Below are positions 35,070 through 48,900 of a stretch of 64,000 bases of DNA, piece by piece. A program made the translations under genes and the position numbers. Source of the stretch: Todiramphus chloris collaris (Eukaryota > Chordata > Aves > Coraciiformes > Alcedinidae); the NCBI GenBank assembly GCA_025345505.1, contig JANVCC010000121.1, forward strand, positions 68,350-132,349, read 5' to 3'. The notes below the pieces were generated by a model. It had not been told where the DNA came from. It saw only the letters and a program-made list of their open reading frames with translations, and ran no database searches. The first letter of the stretch is position 1. Each line of letters starts with the position of its first letter.

Positions 35070-36406
35070 TACATATGAAATGCGTTTAATACAGTTGTAA
35101 TGGACATAGTGTATAGTAACATCTGACAGCAGCAAGACTTTTAAGGAACCAAACAATTACTATTGTAGATCATGCAGCTATCTATATATACAGAATCTGT
35201 TTTAAAAAAAAAAGTACAAAGTTTTGTTTTTGTTTTTGTTTTTTTTTTAGGGATACATACAACGTATAAAATGCAAAAACAAACCAAAAATATAACTCTC
35301 ACAGAGAACTATATATGAAAGGGACAGCACAGTACCTTCTCGTACTTGGTGAAAGCGTAACTAGTGATGTCAGGTACACATTTGAAATGGCTGAACTAGC
35401 TTCGTACGGCCTGTGCTAAAGCGGAAAGCCCCAGCTACGCTCACAGAGGCTGGTGTGTTACTAGCTCCTCGACAGCTGTGGCTGTGTGTGACACTGAGCA
35501 CCAGAACATTTGGCATTAGCGTACAGAGCTGGGAAATACCAACACCTGTAGCAAGGGTTAACTATTTTCTGTCAGTAACCAGAAATAAAGGAAAATATAT
35601 AATGCTGTGTACTCACTTCTATATAATGTTTAATAAATTACATGACAAAAACCTTCATCATCGTAAACCTATTCCTCTAATTACGCTGTCTTTGTTAAAT
35701 CCAGAGCAGCCCAGCCCTTTTGTAACAATTTGAGCTTTGATCACAAGCACCCAATGGCCTAAAAAAAAATCACTTCATGATACAGAGTTGTGCGATTATA
35801 CTTTTCAAAAGTACTTTATCATTCTAGGGGGTCTGCACCTGTCTGGTGTTGCCACCTAAAATGAGTACTGCATGTTACATATGCAGTGATACTTCTGGCT
35901 GTGGTTTTTTTTAAAAGAGCAAGTTTAAAAGCTTAAGAAGCACGAGTTCTTAGAATTTAAAATCTCCCCTTAGCTCGCTTCTCCTCCAAGCTCTGCCTTC
36001 TGATGCACCTCCATTAGCTAAACTTTTCTTCAGAAGCATTCAGATAAGAAACAGTTTCAGAGAATCCTAAAGAACCGCCCCAGCATTCAGAACTCTGTTT
36101 TAAAAGAAACTTACTAGAAAAGAACAGAAACAAAACAGGAAAACCCAAATGTTCCACTAGATACCAATACAAACACATAACAAAGAGTATAAAAGTTATT
36201 AAATATATACAAACTCTTTTCAACTCAAATACTGCTTCAATGGTCTCGAGGGAATAGACAATGAGGTGAAAGGGACACTTTTATGCAGAATATATTGCAA
36301 CAGCCTGAACAGTACTGTTAACACTATTATACCTTGAACTTTGTGTAGCAAAAATGTCATTAGTATTCCAATGTGGAGAGAGATTTCTGCACCCCGAACA
36401 ATCTGA

Positions 36407-36901
36407 TCACTTTTCGGCCGAACTCATTCTTTTGGACTTGATGAAGGCCATACCATGTGTTCTCATGTGAGTGTTTAAGGCCGCTTCAGTTTCAAAAGTC
36501 TTTGCGCACACTTTGCATCTTCTGTCCGACGCCGCGCTGTCAGATGATTCATCCTCATGACTGGGTTTATTTTCTTGCTGATTATCCTCCCCAGAACCAT
36601 TCTGCTTTGATACTGGCTGAGGCTCCTTCAGCTTATGTACAATGAAGAGATGTCTGGAGAGGGACACGTGAGACGTGTAGCAGAGTCCACATTCCCTGCA
36701 CTGGTATGAAGAGCCATCAGATTTATGCTGAGGAATGTGTTCATGAAACTGGAGAAGATTTTCTGTGGTAAAGCCACAAACAGCACACTTGTGAACTTTA
36801 AAAACATTTATCTTTAGCTTCTTCAATGGCTGAGTGATTGCGCCTCGGGGAGGCCTAAACTCCAGTACAGGTTCTTCCAATTTGCGCTTTGGACTAGGAA
36901 C
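36407..36901 (-). CDS. ZNF532: ZNF532 coding exon 8 (last)
   Basis: It encodes residues 1135-1298, from [20 protein letters not shown]. Three fingers follow, starting at Cys1173, Cys1202 and Cys1263 (the last with His1279 and His1283), and the exon ends SSAEK and TGA at 36409-36407. A basic KRK and KKLK stretch could serve in nuclear import. The acceptor is TTTTTAG. Confidence 0.97.
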   Translation of the reverse strand, partial: VPSPKRKLEEPVLEFRPPRGAITQPLKKLKINVFKVHKCAVCGFTTENLLQFHEHIPQHKSDGSSYQCRECGLCYTSHVSLSRHLFIVHKLKEPQPVSKQNGSGEDNQQENKPSHEDESSDSAASDRRCKVCAKTFETEAALNTHMRTHGMAFIKSKRMSSAEK

Positions 36902-39900
36902 CTAAAAAGAATCCAGAAATGATACATCCTGTAAGCATAAGTACACAGTTCTTTTTGCAACTATCTGTGACTTGCAAACTTCAAAAACTTCCCTTTAGTA
37001 TATTCCAGTACAACTCTGATAAATACAGTTATTTCATAGAATAAAAGCAAATACATGTTGTTCACGCTGGAAATCTAGGAGTTTTCTTTACTATAAATTG
37101 CACATAAAATTATTTTGTCAAGTTCTGATAGAGCCACAGTATCTAATACACTGTATAAACTTGAATAAATACTTGTCAGTGTAACCTCATCCAGCACATA
37201 CTAATGTGATTTCTATTGTGTACACAATATTAGAGTATCAGTTTAGGAACTCTTCAGCACTACCTTCTGGAAGTCCATTTTAGTTACTTAATATTATTTC
37301 ACGCCTGAAATTTGCCTTGACATATTCTCTCCTGACTGTGAGTAATCATGCTAAAGTATTGCCAAAGGATGAATCAACATGTGCAATTTTTAAAACTAAT
37401 TAAGCTGATCATTTTTTACATTCTCCTTGTCATGTCCTTCTGAGACGAATATTCCTCAAGAATCCTCTGCGTCCTATGTAGCTCAGATATGCTCCCTGAG
37501 GTTTATGAAGACACAGTGTATAGCCACCATATTTTCAGTTGGGCTGAAAAAGAGTCAGGCAAAGGCCAGTAGTGCTTTATAAAACCCAGATACGTTTGTG
37601 TCTCTGCTGTCAGCTTTGGATGTGCCATTGCAAGCAAAACTCTTCTATCATATAGAGCCCAAAACACTTAAAAAATGCTGTTAAATGTCTGCATGCAACC
37701 TTCTCAAAGTCCTCTCCTTGGGAAGATGCAGAGAGCAATGAGGTCACTCCTCAGCCTCCTTCTCTCCAAACTAGACCAACCTAGAGCCCTCACCTGTTCC
37801 TCACAGGACCTGCCTTTCAGTTGTGTCACCAGCTTGGTTGTCTTTCTCTGGACACATACGTGTCCTTCTGAAATGGTGGGCCCAGGACTGCACACAGCAC
37901 TACAGGAGAGGCTGCACCAATGCCAAGTACAGCGGGAGATCCTCCTGTATTCCAATCATCAGACTGAAAGCAGTTGCACTGTAAAATTTCTATCAAAAAA
38001 ATCTCAAGGCTGAGTATTTGGAAGAAAGTCTCGTTGCTTCTACATAATCTGTAGCTTGTTCACAGCTATGAGAGGACCTGGAGGCAGAGGATATGAAAGG
38101 TGCTCTTAAAGAAAACCACAAAGGGGCAAGTTATACTCTCCATCTTCCAGGGATCAAACCAAACAGGAAGTCTTTCCAAAACCATGTTCTAGTTCAAGCA
38201 TGACAGAATTTCTTGCAGGAACCGTTGAGACATGTTTTGGGACTCCACAGAAGATCAGTATTTTATGGGATCAAAATACTCATATCTTATTAGAAATTCT
38301 GAATGCATGCCCACAAAAAAAAAAAAACCACAAAAACCCCAAACCACTCTCAGTGACTGAATACATCTTCTAAGCAATTAATTACCTTTGTGTCTTCTTT
38401 TACTTCCCTTTCTTCCATATTGGTCGATTCAGTCATTTCTTTCACATCAGGGTCTTTAATACCATGCATCAGCTGAATGTGTTTTTCTAACATCAACCGC
38501 TTGGTAAAAGTACGTCTTGAATCTGGGCAGTGCCTACGTGAACAGAAAGCAGATGTGCATGGAGTCAAATGTCATGCTTAACAAAAGTCAGTATTCTGGA
38601 GAATATAAAAAAAACCTAGCAAATAAATCCAGACCAGGGTGCAATCTACTGAAGATAGAGACAATGCTTTTCCAACAGGTAATTATGGTAAGAAGATGAG
38701 CATAATTACCAAGTAAAACTAGAAATGTTTGAACGGTTTATATTCAGAGCAAATGAGAACTTCTCTGAAGATAATATCCAAAATGGTACAAAGTGTTAGT
38801 CAGAAGAAAAGCTGGAGACATCCAAGTTTATTTCTTGGACCTCTGCTAAGATCACCAAGCTACATTCCACTTTCCCAAGGTGTCCATAATTTAAATTTCA
38901 CAGGGAGAGCAATCACCTTCCACATAGGGTCAACATTAGCTCCACATGACAGTTCTGCATTCAAATCCAAATACTTTATCTCCTTGGAACTAGTAATTCC
39001 TTCTCAACTCCCTTTCCAATGTCAAACTACCCAGCAGAACAAAGGTGTCTTTCACAACCTGTGCTTTGCTCTCCTGTGCAGAACCAGCTGAATCACTTCT
39101 AAACCTCTCACGTGCTTACTTTCCAAAATACATTTCAGAATGTATTTCTCCTGAACTCCAGTGTTGTAACATATTGTACAGGTGTCCAGAGCCAAACAAG
39201 GACTGCAGGGGAGAAGTTAAACTGTAATACTCTTGTTCTGAATCTCTCTCGTAAGGTTTTAGCTTTTTTAAATGCTGTTTCATTTAACTTAAAAATCAAA
39301 AAAGACAAAAAAAGACAATGCTTTAGGCATTCTGAAATGGAAAGAGACAACCACATTAAGCTTTCTGCTCAAAGAGGATGAAAAACCAGGCATATGCTAC
39401 TTGTCACAGACCAGGAGAAAGAGTGTCTGGGCTGGCCAGCACCATGTAGGCTGAAGCACAAATTAAGGGTATGTTAGAAACAATCCAGTGTGTGGGTGGT
39501 GTCAGGCAACCACGGCACAAGGAGACAGGCAGTTCTAAAGTGCTTTGTTGGAATGCTGTGCCATGCACAGCAGTCTCACATTTCCACGCCACTTGGCTTT
39601 GTGCCTTCTGTGACAAAGCAGAGATGATACCATGGCAGAGAAGGGACTGGTAAGATCTCGGCCAGAGAAAGTGGCTGCTGCTGGCAGCTTCCTTTTGAGA
39701 ACCTTCAAGCGGGTTCCACAGCATGCAAATACACACAAAGCTACGAGCAAAGAGATACAACAGAAAGTTTGTATTCTACAGCTTATTTGATTGATGTTAT
39801 CTGATTGATCCATGAAAAATGTTGTTTTTTCTATTCAATTGCCTATCATCTCTCCAGCCACTTCAACTCCACAGATGATTTTTAGACAATACACACTCTT

Positions 39901-42900
39901 ACGTATGAAAAATACAGTAGAAATACTGGCTTTTGTGGATGACAGGAGTGGGTTGTGTATTTCAGAGACTATTGAAAACCAAGTTCATCACCACAGAACC
40001 ATCAGCCATGCAAACCCTCAGCTCAGCGAGGGTTGGGCTTTGCTGGACGAGGGCCCTGAGAGCCAGCATGTTCTTCATGCACACGCATTCTCAGCACCCT
40101 GCCTACTTTTCCATGCAGGACAGACTGAAGAGTTTGGTCCGTCTATGTATCTAAATAACTGATTCACTTGAACGAATGGGACACTGGGTTTTATGTAACC
40201 AAGAAAAGAAATTCAACTATCAATGTGTTTTGTTGGTTTATTCTCTGTTTCTAAATAAATAAAAGTAGCACTCACGAGCATGTATAAACCTTCCTAATGC
40301 CTTTGTGCTTGATACGATTGTGACGACATAAGCTATGGGATGAGCTGAAAGATTTGTCACATTGTCGACACGGATGTTTCTTCATTTGCTTTAGAAAAAA
40401 GAAGAAAAACACGTCAATTAAAAAAGCTCAGGAAAAGCAGCGCATGTGTTGAACCTGTTGATAATAGGAAAGAAATATCACTTACCAGAGTTTGCTGCTG
40501 CATCAAGTACACAGCACTGCTACAGCCACACTGCACAAGTCACTGGACCTGGACCTCTTTTTAGAGCGGCATGGTCAGCACGAGTTACACGCACACCCAT
40601 CACCAGTTGTAAACTGGTGTCACAGACCGTGGATGAATTGGCTTTCTTCCACCAAAGATGGAATGCGTGTCAGCATCAGGTGGAGCTTGCTATAGCCTGT
40701 CTCAAACACAGCTAAGGAAGGCCCGCCTGAGGAGCAGTTTTACTACTGCCTACCTGCCAGTCTTCTTCGTTTCATTTAACTGGAAAAGCTATGAGATGCA
40801 GCAAGGCCATCAAGCTGCCTCTCTGCTGACTGGAGAATACAGCATTCCTGTATTTCACGTTCAATCCATTTTAAGTAAGCTATCTCAAATCCAGCAGCTT
40901 TAAATACAAAATTCAACTTGCTCAGCTCAGCTGGCTTGTTGGCTGAACCTACAAGTTTAAGATTAGAGCAATGGCTCAGCCTCAGAGTGAGGCTGCCTTT
41001 AAAATTAAACGCTGCTTGGCACTCATTGGACAAATCAAATAAGACTCTATTCCCCGAGTCTAACAGTTAGTGAATTTGAGGGGGGGGAGGGGGGTGTGTG
41101 GAGCTGAGAAGACACAAAGGAAGAAACGAGAACCCGGATCAAAGTAGGTGATTTGGACAAAATACTGGAACCACTTTTCACTCGTTCCATCTTGAAGAAA
41201 TTTTGTTACTGGGTGAACAAGCCTACAATTAATTAAAAGTATGTGGATTTTCTCAGTAGAACTATGTAGAAAATGATGAAAAGGCAGCAGCCAAAGAGGG
41301 GAAGATAGAGGAACAGAGAAGAGTAACAACGGAACTTAAAGGCACTATTTGCAAAATCAAAAAAACTGATTTGGGAAAAAAATTACTTCGTATTTCAGGT
41401 TTAATTCACTTTTTTGTAACTGAGTATTATTCCTTTACCTTTCCATGTTCTTTCCTCATGTGAGAGATATAAACGTCTCTCTGGGTGAAGAGTCTATCGC
41501 ACTCCCAACACGTCCAGCCAGGATTAGCGACTTTTTTAGACTCTGCTTTCTTTATGGGAGGAGGAGATTTCTTCTCCAATTTTTCTGTTCCGTTGACAGA
41601 TTTTGTGTCCTCTTTGTTGTGACTGGCTGAGTTCTGAGTTGTGGGTTTAGTACTGAGAGGCAGATTTATCCCCAGGTTTGGCGGCCCCTCGACACTTTTC
41701 AAAGTTCCATGCATAGACTAGAATAAAAGAGAAAAAAAAAGTACAGAAATGACATAGACATATACAGTTGTACTGACAAAATGCAAAGACCCTCTGAATC
41801 AACAGTCTTCATTTACTTCTTTGTCATGCTATTGTCAGACAAGGTTCTTAACTTAAAGAAATGTGATTAAGTACAGGCAAGGCCTAGAATAAAGAGAAAC
41901 GAGCCAACACTAACCGATGTCGTCTGTAGCTAAAGAGAAGTCTTCTTCAGTGGCTAGAGATTTTGACAAAAAAAAAAAAGGGAGAGACTTTGGAGGTTAA
42001 ATTGCTATTTAATATGGAGGAAAAAAGGACTCAAGAGATACCTTAACTTCTTGCTTTACTTACCTAACATATTCATTGAGTATCCGCATGTCAAACTACA
42101 CGACTAGAGATTTCCAGGAGGGAAAGGGTTTTTACTGACAGATTTTGACTTGGCACACTTGGTTAGTAAGACAAAAAAGGCAGCTCTGGAAAGATCGGGC
42201 AACTATATCGTGTAGGATATATTAATATTTTATGCTGAAGCTGAGTTAAGCCCTGTATTACTCCACGCTCAGGTTATGAGCACCTTAACTTTGGGCTACA
42301 TTGCTAAAAGTCCTTAGCAGCAGTGGTGTGCAGGGCTCGCTGGGACCCCACAGCCCGGGTGGGTCAGCTGAGAGGTGTCTACAACAAGCTGTTCTCAAGC
42401 ACCCTGCAGCTTTTAGGTAGCGATCCTTCCTTGCTGATTTATTTCTAGGCTTCAAGGAAACAATCTGTAAGAAGGAAAGAACTCTTCCACCTCCTTCTCC
42501 CCCAGTTTCTGGAGCCAGTGCCATATGCTGGTGTGATACCTGAGCCTACCAAAAAGCTGACTAGTTCAGGGTGACGGGGGCTTCAGCTGCACGTCAGAGT
42601 TCCGTGTATGCACACGGTCACAACAGGAACGGGCCAGCAGGGTTCTGGGCCAACAGAGGTGACTGCAGCCTAGACTGAACATACTGTTGGACATGGATCC
42701 ACTACCAAGGTCTCTTCCACATTAAAAGACTTGCCCTTTAAGGTGGCAGTGTTCTGATCATCTCATCTACTGGCCTTTATTAGAAGTCTCCTGGTGTCTA
42801 GCCATCCCAAACATAATTATTCTTCCTACAGGTAATCTCAGAAACAAAACATTCAATATACCCTTGATTCTGAGAATACAAATCTGATACTCCAGTGTAA

Positions 42901-45900
42901 TACGTAGGTATTACGTCCTTTTTTCTTGGGACTACCTGCTGGCTCCACAGCAAATATCAACCTGACCTGTAGAACACATTCTTCTAATTAACAACTTTTA
43001 AAAGAAAAGCCAGTAATTAAAAAAACCTAAAATGATGTTAAAAAGCCAAGTGCACAAGATCAGATCGACTGGCTCTGAGCACAAACTGAAGCTGTTTAGT
43101 AAAGGAGAAGGCTGCCACTGCATCAGGACAAAAAAGAGGCACGGGGTAGGCAGAAAGGAGGTTCCTACACTCTCAGGCAACCATCTGGAGAGTCCATCCC
43201 AGCTTAACCTCTCAGCGTGTAAAACGTTAGGGCTCAACTTTCTAAATGTCTTTTAAATACAATACTTGAAATTCAATGTTTTTATATGAAAACAAACAAA
43301 AAGCATTAAAGCATAACATGGGGTCCCAGTGATCACAGCATATATCACTAGCAGAACTGGGAGCATGACCCCTCTGGTCCAGACCTTCATCACCTGTCCT
43401 CACTGGCTGTTAGACATTTTCTCGTAGCGAGCATTAAAGGAAAATGAGACAACAAGAAACATTCACATCTGCAGGAATTATTCTAGGTTATTTTCTGTAG
43501 CTTTAAATAACCCCTCCTGAGCTTCTATTTTCATCCAGGTGTTGTCTGCCTTGATAAACCGGTTTATGTCTAGCCATACCAATTACTTTCTGTGCAGCTG
43601 GGCTGAGCTCTGCCCTTGTCCGGTACTTTTCCTCTTCCTGAGTCCTTTTCTGTTTTTATCTAAATCCTGTTACTGGTTTTTTCATTCCCCCTTAACTGAA
43701 GTCTAGTTTACACTTTGCTGCTGCTGTCCCTACTACTACACACATGTCCTAAATGTAACAGCACCAGCACCTCTGAATAAAGCAGTAATACTGTTATTGC
43801 ACAGGTATGTTCTAGTCCTCTAATTTTATTCTCAAAAATGTCTGAGTAATTTATAGTGAAACATGCAAAAAACACACCGGTTGAAAGTACAGATACTGGC
43901 ATGGAACACTGAAATCAAAAGAGTTAAGCGGTGCCCAAATCGCACATAACTAACTTTAAAATCAGAGATGCTGAACAACCCTAATTTATAGAACAAAAGC
44001 TTTTGCCCCTAACTACATTCAGATCATGCTCCTAAAATAGTTCTCAGGTCTTAAAGAAGCAGTTACATACAGATAAAACAGTATTTTCACAAGAATACCT
44101 TAAGAAAAACTGATTACATAAATAAGACATACATAGGGAATTTGCCTATTTACCTAAAAAAAACCCAACAACAAACCAACAAAAACCCAGTATCTTAAAG
44201 GAAAGAGAAAATAAGACTTTGCACTGCTGCATGAGAGGACCATTTAAAATACGTGACATAAATGTAAGATGGTTCTTACAGTAAATATGAACTAGTTCAG
44301 AAACAAAGAAAATATCCAGTCCTTGTACCACTGAATGTCTTGGGTCAGCCCTTCCCTATCTCCTCCTCAACTTTAAGATTGGCTTTAAGACCAAACATTT
44401 TTTCCAAGACTTGTGAACTTTCTTCCAGCACAGCTTCAGAGATTTCTCAGGTTACAAGTGCCATAGCTGAGACTGAAATGCAAAACGATGGCTTTAGCAG
44501 AAAAGAAAGATGTCTGGTTTTCCACTGTTCCGTATACAAATTTTACTAAGTCTTACATGTCACTGCAAGAGAAACCCACTGAATTATCTGCTACCATTCG
44601 GGAATACTTTGCAATGGTGTAAACGTTACCAGGCACCAGAGGTTAATAAGACATGAGAAATTCCGCACTGCTCACGGATTTGGTGGATACGTAACCCAAG
44701 GCAACCCAGTATATTGAAAATACACAGCTAACAAAATTATAGCCAGGGGACTGCTAATTCTTAAAAACATGACTTGCAAGGACAATGGCAGATCTTCTTC
44801 GGTTTTAAGGGTATTTTTGAGAAAACCCACTTCACATTTTCTTCACATCATGCATGCGTTCGTTTTCATATGTAAACACGCACAAATAACCTCTACCGCT
44901 GTTCCAGAAACATCCTGGTTCCTACTGGTAAATTCTGAACATCAAAGCTTTGTTTTTGTAATATGCTCAGCATTCTCAGCTCCTAACAGCTGGAGCAGTA
45001 CGAAGAACACTGGAAATAAGGCTCAATACGTGTAGGGATCGGACTAAGTTACTTTACTATACCCATTATTATTTTGACTAAACGACCTATTGAATGCAAA
45101 GCACTGAGATATTCCTAGTATACCAAAATCAACATTCCCATAGGAAAACTGAGTTAGTGATTACACCACAGATATGCTGAAGACCATATGAAATGTAACA
45201 TTTCAACATTTGAGAACATTATTCACAGATTGGAATTATTAATATCTCTCTCTTTCAGCAGGCTTCTTGTTATTCTGTGCCTTTTTACAGTATTTTCTCA
45301 CAGCATATATTGCATGACAAATGGTATCTATGAACGAAACAAGAGAAGATGCCTACACACCTTGATATGATCCATCATAAGCTGTTTCTGTGCATATAGA
45401 AGAGAACAGTCTGGACACTTGAAAACAGACACCTTCTGGTTTTCAATGTGCTGATCAAAGTGGCGATAGAGCAAAGGTTGTAGAGTAAACACAGTGTCAC
45501 ACATAGAGCATTTATATATTATTCTAAAAACAGAAGTACAATAAACAATGTCAGTCATGTTGATGATCTACTTGCAAGTTAACTTTTTTTTCTCAGAAGA
45601 GATAAGATCTGACATGTTTAAGCAATCATTTCACACTGCCTAAAAAAGTTAAACTAATTCAAAACATCCTCTGATTCCAAAATATGGGAGCAGTAGGGGG
45701 AAAAAAAAGAAAAAAAAAATTAAAAAGTGCAAACAAGAAGCCAGAAAACAACAGCATACGCCAGTTACATATATAACACCAATGTAGGCTTAGGATACTC
45801 TGAAAGTTAAATTTCAGTTTCTGAACTCATATCATAACTACAGGAGGACAATATACCTGTGAGAAGGACAATATACCTGTTTTCAGATTGCAAGGTTTAA

Positions 45901-48900
45901 GGAATTTATTGATGGGATCAGAATTGGTAATATACGTCAAGGTAAATTTATTTCTGGCAATGTATATGGCTTTGAACCTTCTGAATTCTAAGTCTAGACT
46001 CTGTTAATGCTCTGAAGCTGAAATCTCACAGGATGGTAAAGTTTCAAGCAAAGCATCAAGTATAATATAAATATAAAAATATTTATATATAATATATATA
46101 AATATAAACAAAAATATAATATAATATATAAATAATTATCCAGAATGCATTTTAAATGACACTTCATGTGGTTTTGCTTATCTGTATGTTTGATTCTATT
46201 CAGAATAACTTCCCTGGCAACTAAAGAGGAATAACAAGATTGGCCATTCAAGCTGCAACCCTTTAATGTATCTGTTTATAAATAGTAAATAATTCTGTTA
46301 TTCCCAAAACATCACATTTTTTTTTAACTTGGAAATTGAACGAAAGGTAATGACATGTGAAAGAAAAGTAACAAAGCAATTTGCCATAGATGGTCAGACG
46401 AGCGAGAAATCCAATCCGTTAGCCATCAGTGGTGGTAGTACTTCAGAAAAAGTTCAGCTAAAATAAACGAAAGCCAACAGCAGGTGCAGAATGCAGTGAC
46501 AGGCGCATCCTCTGCGAAAGCAGCCTTCCTAATCCCATCATCTGCAGGTTGATCTCTGTCCTAAAGAATGACTTTCCAGGAAAAAAAACAAACCAACAAA
46601 CCCTCCTTGCTAGAACACTGAACTTTCTCATTATTCACATCAATGTTCCAAGTGCCTTCTGTATCCCTCTAAGCAATTATCGTCAGTCGCGCATTGTTCA
46701 AGAGCTCTAAAGATCACCCTGCACTGGGTTTTGAGGTGACAAGAACAGAGACACTGCTTCAATGTCCCAGGCATTCAATGAGTCCACGTACTTGAAAAAT
46801 GAGAAACAGTACATTTAATCACATTAACTGTGAAATATATTAGTTTTGTGGTATACCAGTTTCTCACATATGCTAGGATAAATTTACTGTTTACGCAGCA
46901 TCGTCTGATGACCTACAAGCTATTGTACAAGCTTTTGTACTGGAGCTCCCTCCCCATCCCCTATCCCCCCCCCCCCCCCCCCCATCATCCTCCATAAAAG
47001 CTTCTTAAATGTTTTTCAAAACAAGTGTTTTAGTTTGTCACATCATTTCTGATCTACACCCCTTCAGAATCTTAACTCTTGGATAATTCCCCTATGAAAG
47101 GTGCTAAAGAGCTTGCCAGAAGCAGGAAATGTTCTTGATAATCATTGGTAAGAAAGAAATCCCAGGTTCCTAAAATGCCCGATGTACCTGACATCAATAC
47201 AAACCCATTTACCTTACTAAGAGCTTTAACCAAGATTGTATAAGACAGCTTCTGGGGTCAGAAGTCAATGGATCATGACCCCAGCAGGTCAGCTGAACTG
47301 AGCAGACAGACACAGAGAGGTGACCCCTCTCCAGGCCCAGCGCTATTGACGGCATACGCCATGGGAGACGCTGTTCAACCTCTAAAGGAAAAAAGGGCCA
47401 AAGGATCATTTCCCTTGGCCACAGCACGCAGAGCTACTGAGCATCTAAGCACGCTCTACCATCTTGGTCCCATCTTAGCAGAGCAGCCAGAGACAATTTA
47501 AAGCAGTAATTTAACTGTCAGATCTCTTCATCCACAAAAACCCCACAGTTTCCTCAGAAGAGTACTTGCCGCAGTTCTGTAGTCAATTTGCTTGTAATGT
47601 CACAAGCCAGATAGCTGGTACTAACCACACACGTTCCCTTGTCCTGGGGCACACAGTATTTTCCTTCTGTCCTGTCTCTTACAACACTGTCCTACATCTC
47701 CACCAGCAACTTTGTCTGTAAGGCAGGTAGCATGAAGTCTGATGGCTAATGAAGCGGGCAAACAAGCCAAGGCACAAGGCGTTGCAGCCTTGTCCCTGGC
47801 AAGGCGATTTTCACCCTTCCGGTCCACTGCTCAATTCTATGGCTAGGTGCTCAGGAGACAAGTAAAGTTACAGTGTTCCAGGTTAGAAAGATGTAAATAA
47901 AGACTAGCAGAATTAAAAAGAATTCTCTGATTATTTCATGAAGTATATTTCCATTAGAACCATAACTTGCAAATAAAATTAGACATGACAAATGACAACA
48001 CCTGCTTTGTCATCTGTGGTGGAACCAGGCAGTGATCTCAGCTGGAATAACTTCAGGTCTGTAGTATATAAATTTATCATCACAGCGTTACATAATTTAA
48101 TCAAATAAATTATGATCTACTATATACTTCATATTCTTAATGTATCTACAGTAAGAAACAGAAGACCACGGAATTGCTGAGATTGGAGGGAAGCTCTTGA
48201 GGTCATCTAGTCTAACCCCTGCTCAAGCAGAGTCAGCCAGAGCAGGCTGCCCAGGATCATGTCCAGTCAGGTTTTGAATGTCTCCACAGGCTGAGGCTCC
48301 AGAGCCTCTGAGCAGCCTGTTCCAGTGTCTGACCACCCTCACACTAAAATAGTGACGTCTCACTTTCAGGTGGAAATTCACGTGTTTCAGTTTGTGCCCA
48401 CTGCCTCTTGTCCTGTCTCTCAACACCACAGAGACTTCTTGGCTCCTTCTCCTTCATGCCTTCCCGTATGGTATTTGCACGTATCAATAAGGTCCTCCTG
48501 AGCCTCTCCCCTGCAGGCTGAACAGTCCCAGCTCCATCAGCCTCTCTTCACGCAAGAGATGCTCCAGTCCCTTATTCATCTTAGTGTCCCTTTGCTGGAC
48601 TTGCTCCAGTACAGCACAGATCCACAGTCTGCCTTGATAAACAAGAATTTCTCTAATACCCAAAACCAGATCAGCCACAGAAAATATCTTAGTGCCGTTC
48701 CTAGGAAGCTATGCTGTTTACTGAAAAAAGGAAATCACATATAAGCTTTGGTTTTCCATAAGCATCTTAGGTATGCTACAGGAGAGAGCTTCACAAAGTT
48801 GAAAGATGAGGACAGGCATCCGTTTCCCTATAGTAAAATAATCTCATTTCACCCCACTGAGAATCCCCACATAAGACTTCATTTTTCATACACCAAATAG

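Larger units (their letters stand above)
34600..36406 (-). other. ZNF532: ZNF532 3' untranslated region (inferred extent)
   Basis: This AT-rich, unspliced sequence follows the ZNF532 stop codon at 36407. It contains two AATAAA signals (35069-35064 and 34623-34618), A/T homopolymer stretches at 35203-35250, and three Pumilio-type motifs (separate finding). The distal end is inferred from the last signal, and no transcript evidence is available. Confidence 0.6.
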
